In this document: piece by piece, positions 34,957 to 46,900 of the stretch | How positions within the stretch are numbered: position 1 is the stretch's first letter | Layout of the letters: the number at the start of each line of letters is the position of its first letter | Assembly (NCBI GenBank): GCA_916610825.1 | Contig: OU744453.1 | Location: 8,221,845-8,285,844 of the forward strand | Length of the DNA stretch: 64,000 bases | Reading direction: 5' to 3' | Source: Haliclystus octoradiatus | Taxonomy: Eukaryota > Cnidaria > Staurozoa > Stauromedusae > Haliclystidae | Program-made: the position numbers and the translations under genes | Notes under the pieces: generated by a model | Databases searched by the model: none | The model's input: the letters and a program-made list of their open reading frames with translations, nothing else | Told to the model about the DNA's origin: nothing

Positions 34957-37900
34957 TTAAATCGATGACTTTCGAGATAAGACAACAAACAAAGGATAGT
35001 ATATGGTAATCATTGTTTCTTCTGGTGATTGGGTGCTCTGAAGTGCATTCATCAGCCTACAATTGATATGGGTTGAAAAAAGTTATACAAAAATATTGCA
35101 TGTTGCAAATCAGAACCTTTTATTAAGTTATCATCATCATAATAACTTTTTTCAAAGGATTTGTAGGACGATCGAGAACAGATGATACAACATTTGGCTT
35201 CATCTCAAAATTGGTGATGATATCACGGCCCTATTGATTATATGACCAAGTTGTTCGGACTGCATCAACAAGCGGTCCTCAATTTCGTATCGAGATCTAT
35301 GGACACCATGAACAACGCACAAGTGTATTTTTACGTGATTTTTCTTCGGTGTTGTTACTCGATACTGTGTGATATACAACAACACACAAGTTCTGGCGAT
35401 ACTGATCTTTACTTCGACTATACTTCTTCAAGACTGACACTGAACACAGTTTATGATTTCCAGTTATATCAAAATAACATTACGATCACAAGAACGTTTC
35501 TATAAATGATTACAATAGGTTTAACATGGTAACTTTACAAATATTTATGAATCATCCCTATATCTACTTAATTCTTATAGTGAAAGAGGAACAATATTTA
35601 AGATAGGGCATTTTGAATTGAATTATTGACGTTTTACTAAGATTTATAAGTATAAAATATTAATGAATGAAATCGTCGGTTACACAACTATGATGACATT
35701 ATAGACAACAATAGATTGGACGTCAAGAATAGGAAATCATTGCCTTGTGAAAAAATATATAATACAATGTAATAATAATAATACTATAATAATATTGATA
35801 GTGGGATTGCTCCACACCAGTTCTTGGTACAGTGCTCAATGAAATTAATCAGAGCATTTGTATAAAATGAGAGTCAAAAATGAAACATTCTACATTTCTG
35901 CTACTTCAAGTTTCACACGAGAAGGTGATATAGAATAGAGATGAATTTTTGTAGGATAGTTGAAATAAATCACCTAAAGATCACCTTCTGGTGTGAGACT
36001 TAAAGTAGCTGAAAATATCGAATGTTTCATTTTTGACTTTCATTTTGACAACGTAAACATGTTGCCAACCTTTTTTGAAAACCTTTTAATAACAATTCTT
36101 CTTCCCCTTCAACTTTAGCATGGTATGATTGATAGCCAGACCAGGAACTAAGATACAAAGTATAGTTGGCCACAGACATTTCAACCACATTCTCAAGAGA
36201 TTCATTTCTTCCATAAAAAGTAGTAAAAACATCAAGATTATCCACAAATAAATGTTCTGAAAATGTAGGAGATGTAGGCTAACGTTAATCAGGTAGAAAT
36301 TTGAAATGTAGAAAAGATACTTTCTTACAATAAGAATACATACGTAAATAGGTGCGCTATACCTAATACAACGGGTGACTATGACATACATTGCATACAA
36401 TGAACTATGTATCTTGCAATAGGCATATCATTCAAGAAAGTAGTCTACACAATTTTAACTATCGTATGAAGGGGTGGCTTTGGAATACTGGACTGGATCT
36501 AGAGAACTGATTTTTTTGATAATTGCTGAAGTGGTTAATAATAGAAGGGTCATAGTAGGTATACCCTTGACTGGTTCCAAGCAGAGCCATCGATATACAA
36601 GAGTTGGGACACACTCTCATGTTGCCGCTGAGCATCTTATTGGCCAACGCGATTATCACGTGACATATGGGCGCCATTTATGTTCGTGATTTCTGAAAGA
36701 CTTCAACTTAGCGCGAAGAAATTGCATGTGTTATGAATTCGAAGGATGTAAACATTGCAAATTATGTTGTAATAAGGTAGTTATTCTGCCACGAATGGGT
36801 ATGATATTATAAATTTTCATGTTCTGATGATAGATAGATTATATATTTCGAGCATTTCAATTTCAAAGATTACAAACCATTTGATAGAATAATAATGAAA
36901 TTCAGAGTTAGAACACAACACATATACATTTAATCAATAAGTATGCTCTTCCAATTTGTGTTGCAAATTTGTAAAAATTTGAACCATGAATTAAATATTA
37001 CGGTTATAAATTATATTTCTTACCTTTTGGAGACAAAGCTGGATTAACGCTTTTGTTATGACACACAAAGTCACACGATAAAAACTGAATCATTTGATCG
37101 ATTTGTGATGTGATTCATTATTATGATTTATCGTTTTACGATTTCAATATTGATACACTATACAGTATTTTACATATTACATATTACAAATTATTAACAA
37201 AATAATGATCAGATAATGTCCATCAATAACAAAATCATATCAAAATGCTTGTAGCGACATATCACATATGACATTGGCAAATAAGCGATTGGTTTCCGAA
37301 AACAAAAATTAAAAATCTGAGGTTTCTCAAATTCATTCTGCATTGATTGACGATTACAAGCTCCTGCAATAAATACATAGAAAAAGGTTTATTATAATTT
37401 CATCTGCAATATTTACGATCATTTTTTCAGACAAACATACCAGCAGCAAAGCCCACTACATAAATCTAAACATCTACAATTTTGTCCATACCAATCAAAG
37501 CAAAATGTCAGTCAGTTATTATCAGTTATAAAAAAGTTATTGGAGCTACTACATGAATCCTTTATCCATATTGGCTTTGGTGCATCTGTCAATGCCCTCA
37601 ATAGTTATAAAATTCAAATCAGTTGCCAGAAAGAATGAATATTATGAATGTGTTTTAGAGTCATCAAGACGGCGACGCGATCTCATTCACTACCCTTTCA
37701 CAACTGTCTATAACCATCCTTACTTTCGGGATACTCCAGCGGATTACTCAACAACTTATACACCGTTACACTATCTGCTTTGGCCAAGAAAATAATCAGA
37801 AAACATTTCAATTACAAATCAGAAATCGTATACAGCTTCTTATCAATCATAAAGCGCAATGCGAGAAAAAGCAATATTAAAAATTGCAAGGAGGGACTAT

Positions 37901-40900
37901 ATTCAAATAATTCAGATAAAATAGGCATAATACTAACTAACCTTGTACTTCTGAATCGCTTGTAAAGAAATGTAATCTACCATTATTTAAAATAACTTCA
38001 AGGCTTCAACTGCCGATTTAATGCTGATTTCTTCGCTACTCCAACTCCAAGGTCAGGCATTCTTTCACAGTGCAAACACGAATCCATCAAGGATGATATT
38101 AACAAGCGAATATCAGCGTCAAAGTAGATCAATCGGAATGAAATGTGTTCTGTGAATTCCATTTCACACTGAGATACACTTTTACCTTGTAAAATTATTA
38201 ACATACAATCTCAAGCTTAACATACAATTCCAAGTGGCAGCAAAACATGAACATGCTTGTCAAGAAGCAAGGAAAATGTGTTGCGAAAAATAGACCTCGT
38301 TTGTCACGAACGAAAATGGCGCCCATTAATAAGAAATATTATCAGATTGAGGCTCAAAAGAACAATAGTGTCCCAACTCTTGTATATCGATGGCTCTGGT
38401 TCCAAGTCCTGTTTACTTCAATTTGCTGCATTTTAATGGTTTGTAAGCTGTAAGCGAGACTTGGGTCAGGATTCTTCTCAACTCTGGCTTGTCTGATCTT
38501 GTTATTTTCATAAACGTTAAACGTCTCATTTCAATGAAATTGGCAAAGTAAACAGATTGAAATTCACCGAAAGTTTGCAAATTCACTTATGTGATAATTA
38601 CTAGCCTATAGATCCATCAAATAGTTGATCCTGTATTATTTGCATATTATTTGAGTATTGAAATTTTTATATACGACCAAGGATAGTAATATGTATTCAT
38701 GGTGTTGGTTTTTAACAATTAGACAAAAAGTACGATTTGGCTACCGTTAAATAGTCACCAATTGTCCACCAACGTGAGTATTTAGAACGGTAACCAATAA
38801 GGGCAATTTGTCTAATAATTTTAGTAGAAATCAATTAGTGGTACAAGCAGAAGATATCAAAAGAAATAAATTCAAACTGTTTATTGGTTTCTTGAATAAT
38901 TATCTTTATATACTGCTGTCAATCAAATGCATCCATAAGGCCTGCAAAATCGTGACTTCGACGAAGAATTTTAATTCAACCTGATTCAAATTTAATTTTT
39001 AAAACAAAACAAAAAAATTTATAAATATTGACTACAGGAATACAGCTCAACAAATGTATAAATATGTGCACTTAGTAAGTTTAAAGAGCCTACCGTTAAA
39101 CATCACTTTCTCATATTTTGTGGTGTGTTTTGTTTCCTCAAGCATGGAGTTGATAAGAAAAACATTGCTTGTTTATTGTATGAAAATTGTGAGGGGACTT
39201 GCCAGCGAAACCAACTACAAGGGTACTATTCAATGATCAGTATTCTGATTGGTTACTTAATCGTTTACTATTTTCTCATAGGGAACGATTGGCAAATTGC
39301 CTCGCAACTCTCAAACAAAGGCAGTGACAACGGAGACAAACAAGCAATTCAAAAATGTGTTTAAATAAATTTTAAATGAGAACCTTATAGTTTCCGTACC
39401 AGAGAGAATAAAATACGAGAGGGGATGTTTAAAGGCATATTTTGACAAGCAGCATTCGTGCTCCGTGTTCAAATCTGGTAAGTGATGAACACTACTCGTG
39501 ACTTGAGAAATGGCACAATTGTTTTAAATAATGTGCCCACAATAAGCAATAGATAATTCCTTGCTTGAATGATAGGCTGTGGTAGGCTACCCTTGAAAAA
39601 CAGTTCAGGAGTTAAAGAACATTTTGTGAATGTTAAATGGCCTTAAATTTCATGAACTGTTCTTCTCAATTATTCAATTCAAAATAAAATTCATCTTCCA
39701 AATCACGATATTGCAGTCATTATAGATGTCTCTCATTAACAGCCGGTATTTAAAATTAATTACTCAAGAAGGAAATACATAGTTAGATTTTATGACCACT
39801 GGTTGATTTCTACTGAACAATTAGACAACTAATCCTTGTTGTCTAGTAGTTAATAGTCAATTTGATGGACCTATAGCAAGGCGTATTACAGATAGGCGTA
39901 TAGTGCACTACGATCAATGGTATGCAATAATACCTTGTTACATCTTCAAATGGTGGAACAACATCCCTGTAGTAATTGTCAAGCAAAGCTCTTCTGTCAG
40001 AAAAATAAGAATCAACTGTCTTCTGAAACTGTAACAGAAATTATAAAGCATACAGATTATCCCATGTTTGACTTTTTAATCCACCTATATGATAATATAA
40101 TAGCAATCTCATATGATATTGTCACATGTATGATTTTAAAAAACTTTGATTATCATCATTGACTGGATTTGATTTCTAGATGACGGACTTCTAGTTACAG
40201 TGAAACCTGTATATAACGGCCAGCTACGAGAGGAAGATAAATTGACTGCTATAGACAGGTGGTCTTTAAATACAGGTTTGATTCAATAAAAAATGCCATT
40301 TTAGACACTGGAAGAGTGACCACTATAGACAGGTGGCTGCTATATAGAGGTGACCGTTATAACAGGTTTGACTGTAGTATGGTAAGAGATGGACAGGGCA
40401 GTTCCTAGTATGTGGGTATTGGGGATGTGACACCCACCCCCATGACGACTTGCTCAGTGAGCAAATCTTCATTGAAATTTCTCCAGTCGGAAAAAGAGGA
40501 ACGAAATGGCAAAGGAATATTGTGATGTTTGCTTTCAAAGAGTGGTAGTAAAATAATTTTTTTTTAATTCTTGTCCACACAAATCATGAATACTGTATAT
40601 AGAGACAATTATCTTCAACTTTTGGTGTTCGATGAAGAGGATAGACGAGAGAAAATTTGGTCCCCCGTTGATGACATTATTTCAAAGTAAGGTACAACTT
40701 AAACACCCATGGCGAAACTTCATGTTACGAATTCAACTCCTGATACCGCACCATAGCTTGCTTTCAATTTACGGTTTCTGACTCCGTTGAAGTCAGTAAA
40801 CTTATTGCACAAAGTCATAGCTCATCGACCCCCTCAAAAAAGAATTTCCCTCGCGGCACTGGGGATGGAACCAGAAGTTTTTCTGGATATTATGCACTAT

Positions 40901-43900
40901 ATAGACTATACAAATAACAAGTATGCCTGTATGTCACAGAGTAGCAACCGAAACGAGAGAATATTGAAGTTGAAACCATTCAAATAGTGGAAATCTATAT
41001 TTCACTCATTCAACCTCGACAAATGTTAGGAATTTATATATATCAATACAATTCAGTCTGTATTTAAATGTTGAAATAAAGTAGTGCTAATCACCCTCTC
41101 AAGTAGATACTTCCATACAGGAATGACGAGCAAATGAAATTTTACGCTTGTGTGTCAATAGTGGCTCGTGGGCTTTTTGGTAGGGAGGGCAGGGTGTGCG
41201 ACATCAATCAAAATTGACATACGGCTTTGCTTGAAAGCTTATGGGCAAGCATCATGTCTGCCCACAATAGTGTTCCATTCTGCCATATTAGCGACTGCAC
41301 ATAAACATCTAGTTGAGTAAAACAATTGTTATTTACGGTCAAAAGCGGTCTCTGCCCTTCTCGACGTCAGTAAAATAAGAAGCGCTTTGAAAGAATGCCG
41401 AGTGCGTCAGCGCTTTGTTTTGAATAGGCTCAATTTGTATCAGATAGCAAGCTGTTGCGTTTATAAATAAGGCGTCAGACGGCGGATAATTTAAAAATCA
41501 TGTGACGGAAAGCAGATCTCGATAAGTAAAAAAATACATTAAACTATTCTTTGTATTCTTTCTATGAAAAGAGAATACTTTGTTAAATAAATATTTCAAA
41601 TAACATAGAGGGCACTGCCCCGCGCGCCCATATGGACAAGCCGCCACTGTTGTGTGTTGAAATGATATAGATTGAAGCAACTATGAGTATCCACAAACAC
41701 AAGGCCATATTTATGAATATCAAATCTTAACCTAAGTAATAGATTGAGTTTTAAAGTGTAGCCTATATCCCGGATATTGGGAAATTGCATCTTTAGATAA
41801 AGAAAAATTCTCTATTAGTACATGTTCATCTTGTATTTTTACTTTACGCAAGAATTTCCCACTCAAAAATGCAAACAAAGTTACAATTTTGTGTCTCACT
41901 CTTTTTCCTCCAACAAGAACCCGTTTATTTTCCACATAAGGGTTTACACCGGAAAAAACACTAAACATTTTACTTGATTATCTCTAAATAAGAAACGGCT
42001 GGATCAAATGGCAATCTGCTTTCGGAAGGATACTTTCAACGTTCAGCTCAAGATTTTCAGCTATATTTGATCAACATTCAAAATCCATGTAAAGAGATAT
42101 AAGCCTCTAAAGTCCACGTTTTTATTTTTGGAATTCATTCAAGTGCTAACGCGATGAGCACCTCTAAACGACTTCGTCTAAGCGGGTTATTGCTGGTGGT
42201 TATTGGAGGTGTGTTACCATTTTTAATACGCTTCAAGTATACCGACTATGCTCAGACAAAGTCGTAAAGAGGTTAACAATCATGTGAGCACTTGAGTGAG
42301 AAAAATACCAAACTAAAAATTTGACTTTAGAGGTTTATATCTCTTTACCTGGATATTGAATATTGATCAAATATAGCTCAGACTTTTCTGTTTAACGTTG
42401 AAAACTTCATTCCGAAAGCAGATTGTCATTTGCTTCAGCTGTTTTTTATTTAGAGACACATAAGTAACATGTTTAGTGTTTTTTCCGGTGTAAACTCTCT
42501 TGTTGAAAATAGACGGGTTCCTGTTCGAGGAAAAAGAGTGAGACAATCTCCCAATATCCGGGATATACATTTTAAAATTTAGTTTATGTTGTAAATCAAA
42601 ATTGTAAATAATGATTGATTCATTTTTGATTAAATGTCAGTACGGTATTTTCAGTAATCATGACTGGGGCAGATAAGCTGCATTATCCTGGATGACGTTG
42701 TAAGCAAAAAAAGTATTCCTGGAAATCTATTTGATCATAATTCAGTAAACAGGATAATAATTTCATACAGAATAATGCAAGATAATAATGCAAACAAAAA
42801 ATATTTGTGTTTCAAATCATGCGGTTGATTTCAACAAAGGAACTCTCTTTCAAATTTGAAAAGTTTTTTCAACCTTATTAACATTGGTGTCGCTTGTAGG
42901 CGATAACCCGAAATGCAAACTTAACGCTATTCGGTGTTGTACTTAGAATTCAGTTTGGTTTGTCCATATAACGTAGACTTGATCTATCATTATTAGGTAT
43001 CATTATTTGCGCTATCATTATATCGCTATCATCATAGGAGGATTAGCTCAGATGGCAGAGGAAACCGAACTTCACATCGATCATATCTGATCGACTGTGG
43101 TTCAAATCACCCCTAAGGTCAACTCAGCCTTGACTTGATCTGAAACATCAAATGAGTACCATCTAAGGATGGTGGATGGAATGGTCCAAAGGGAATTGCA
43201 TTATGAGTAGCTGCGGCGCATCGTTGCGCATTGATAGTTAAGACCTATCTGCCATGAAATCTGTTGAAATTGATCTGCACTGTCGCGGCTGAGATCAACA
43301 AAGAGTGTTTAAAATCATTGCTCTTAGCGAGACGAGCCACTACTCCAGAAGTAGAGGAGTGGTACGGGTGCCTTCGGTAGGGCGCCACCGTCTACATTAC
43401 TTCATTATTAGGTCTCACAATATGAATGACTTACTAAATAATGAATATTGATTTTAGAATACATGTCTTACATCTTTGAAAATGTTTTGACAAGCGTCAT
43501 CTTTGAAATAGTTATAAGCATATCCATATAGTGCCAGGCAGCCAGAAGGTTTTAATACTCTTTGACATTCATTGTAAAACTTATCAGCATCAAACCAATG
43601 GAATGATTGTCCACATGTAATTAGATCAACACTATTATCTTCTACTGGAATAACTTCAGCAGGGCTTGTGATAAATTTGATGTTCGAAGCATGGTTTGAC
43701 TGCTTGGCCTGAATTATAAACATAAAGATGTTTCATATTTCTTATCCAACATGATCATATATATATAACAGTCATATATGTCAATAAACTAAAGACTGAC
43801 TAGGCCTATGTATGGAATGAGTAAGTAAGTAATGTAGACGGCGTCGCCCTACCGAAGGCATCCGCACCACTCCTCTATTTCTGGAGGAGTGGCTCGTCTC

Positions 43901-46900
43901 GCTAAGAGCAATGATTTTAAGCGCTGTTTACTGATCTTAGCCGTGACACTGCAGATCAATTTCAACAGATTTCATGGCTGATGGGCTCTCGATTGTCAAT
44001 GCACAACGATGTGCCACAGCTACTCACTCACAATGCAATTCCCTCTGGACCATTCCATCCAACATCCACAGATGGTACTCATTTGATGTTTTAGATAAAG
44101 TCAAGGCTGAGTTGACCTTAAAGGGGATTTGAACCACAGTCGATCAGATATGATCTAGTCTGAAATTTGGTTGCTTTGCCATCTTAGCTAATCCTCCATT
44201 AATGTATGGAATTCCATGTATGGAATAGAGGTCTGTGAATCAGATCCGTTCGTGAATTTTTACGGATCGGATTGTTTTAGTATCAGATTGGATCAAGCAT
44301 TTCCAAGATCTATTCGGATCCGATTTTTAATATGCCTGATATTAATATATGCTGAAAATTGTTTGGGTTATTTTTATGAAAAATTATCATAAATAGAATA
44401 GAGGATTCTACATTACTCGCATCCGGAGCGAATGCAATTTAGAAAGTAAAATTTCATTTTATCTGCAATCTGGCTTTGGAACCAAGTTATAATCAAATTT
44501 GTGTTCAACAGGGGTAGAAAATATTGGGATCAGTGGGACTGGACAGGCACAGTTATTGAAAAATAGAAATCATGCAGGCCTATTTTCTAAAAAGTAGAAA
44601 TACCGAATAAGAGTTGGATAAGGATGAAACTAATCACTCTATGTATAAATAATGTAGCTTTAAATTGTTTGACAAGGAAACTTTCTGGTAAAATATTAGG
44701 CATTTCCACGACAAATATACTTAGTCGCAGGCACAGAAATATGCTTCCTGGTGTTCAATTCCAGATTGGAGAAACATTAATTGCTAAAAACTAATCAATA
44801 TACTAAAAAGTAGCCGAAATCTGATCTAAGCCTATAGACGTCACACTAAACTTGTGGTACATATCAAACTAACTTCATAAATATTAGCAACCATAATCAT
44901 ATTTAAATGCTCCACAGCCAATGGCAAACCACAGAGCTTACATTATTGACTGTGCAAATTTATTTAGGTATCTTACAAGATTTAAATCTTATTTTCTATG
45001 ATTCATATCTTACACTCACAAAGATTCGTTTCTACAATATTTTGATGACTAGCCTATATATTCTCCATAAGACTTGCATCTGACTAGCAATGGTCAGGCT
45101 CGGGTCGCCCAATATTAAAAATATGACAACAAATTATTATAAAATATAGGCCAAGCCTGGGCTTTGGTAGCCTAGCTTTTAAAGGATGTAGCAATGTAGT
45201 GGCTTGCGTAAGACATATATCCGTTTTGAAATCATATAAATTGTCATGCTGTCTCTCTTATGTGTCTCTGTTCTTCGTTGTGTCTACATGTGGTCTAAAT
45301 ATATTTATTGGTTATCTTTTTCTGTTATGTTCTATATGTGACTCTCCAATGTTTATACTGAAATCAACTTAATAACTATAGCCTAAGTTGACTTATATGA
45401 TTTCCTAAATATTTTACCTGATCTCGTGATGACTAGCCTAATATATTCTCCACAATACTTGCATCTGACTAGCAGTGACAGTGGTCAGGCTTGGTTTGAC
45501 CTTATTAAAAATATGACAACAAATACAAAATATAATCCTAGCCTACCATTTTCCCTTGGTAAGGACGTAGTCTAAAACAAGTGCAAGTAAGTTAGTTTAG
45601 TATTAGTTACCTAGCAAGCTTTATTAGCTTTCAGTAAATGCAGCTCAGTCAGTTCATTCGTAGTTAGTGGACACCTGTCTCTAGTTTCGACATAGCAACT
45701 TTGTCTTGCGTTGAAATGTCCAATAGCTTGTGCAGTGTCTGTGACTTTGACTTTGAGGCTATGAAGACCTACTTTTGACTCGAAACATAAGGGCCAATTA
45801 CGCTGCAGCAAAACAGGCATGGTACTCGTCAATTAACACCGAGGTGTTAACAATAATGCGGCCCGTGCTGTTTTTTTTTCAGGGTTTAGGCCTACACAGC
45901 TTATTAAAAACTGTTTTCAAGATCGCCCTTGCCTATTTTTAAGTGGGCCGAGATTGAAAACTTACAAACTGAGTTATAGGTTTCTCATTATTTAATGATT
46001 TCATCGGTGAAATTCGATAAATGGAGATTCAAACAAGGTAAATAACTTGTCAGGATTCCGTTGAACTGAAAATCACTATGTTTTTCATCAATTATAATAT
46101 TCATCAAGCAAAATTCATATACATTTGAGTTAGTCTTTCACCTCCTGAACATGCTACCACGCTAGAGCAGTATTTATGTAACAAAATACACATCTAAATT
46201 TACACTCCGCACTCGTAGTTACAATTTGCATAATTAAACCTTATACTACAGAAACTTCATTAATTTTCTACAGAAATACGAAACAAAATATGCTTAATAT
46301 GCTTATCTAACTCACTAATCTTTAGTCTGTTACTTATTTTATTAGAAACGCTGTGACTATTTGACCGGCAGCCGGTCATTTAGCGCCAAGGCTATTTGAC
46401 CGGCAGTCATCAGCGCATGCGCAAAGATGTATACGTCACACTATCTATGTTCGACTATTCGCTATGTTCGACTGTACGCCTGTAATTATTACTAATTTGA
46501 CCGGCAGTCGCAGCCATTATGGATACCAACGCATGCGTATAATGAACGAACAGTAACTTATAATCATTTCGGGATATAAATAATGAAAATAAATGAAAAT
46601 TTCGGATCGACCAGGACTCGAACCAACATAGGCCTACCCTGCACTCCAGTCAGACTCAATCCAAATGAGCTACGCCAACCGACGAGAACTAGTGAAACAG
46701 AAATGAATTTATACTCGACCAAGTGGTTATCACGTGACTTGACCCTAACCCTAACACTAAACGGGTGGATCACGTGATCGGACCCTAAACCTAACCCTAA
46801 TACTGGGACGAGTGAATGACGTAATTGACTGTCAGCGCACGCGCAGTTGAATCCATAATGGCTGCGACTGCCGGTCAAATAGACACTTCGTATTAGAAAA

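Larger units (their letters stand above)
46349..46890. mobile_element. 542-bp TIR element with 9-bp target duplication
   Basis: The flanking duplication is TATTAGAAA (46340-46348 and 46891-46899). The ends are CGCTGTGACTATTTGACCGG and, inverted, CCGGTCAAATAGACACTTCG. The other arm has one uninterrupted TATTAGAAA (inverse near 55386), an empty site. A 9-bp duplication is typical of Mutator-like elements. The TTGACCGGCAG motif recurs inside. It carries a tRNA-like segment and telomere-like repeats. Confidence 0.85.

Noticed and set aside
36086-36400. 104-aa hydrophobic minus-strand frame as a membrane protein
   Set aside because: Alternative frame of methyltransferase exon 4 and its intron; the equivalent frame appears in the other arm for the same reason.
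43037-43112. Functional tRNA gene
   Set aside because: It is the head of a SINE with target duplications and a second copy 1 kb away; the stems are degraded.
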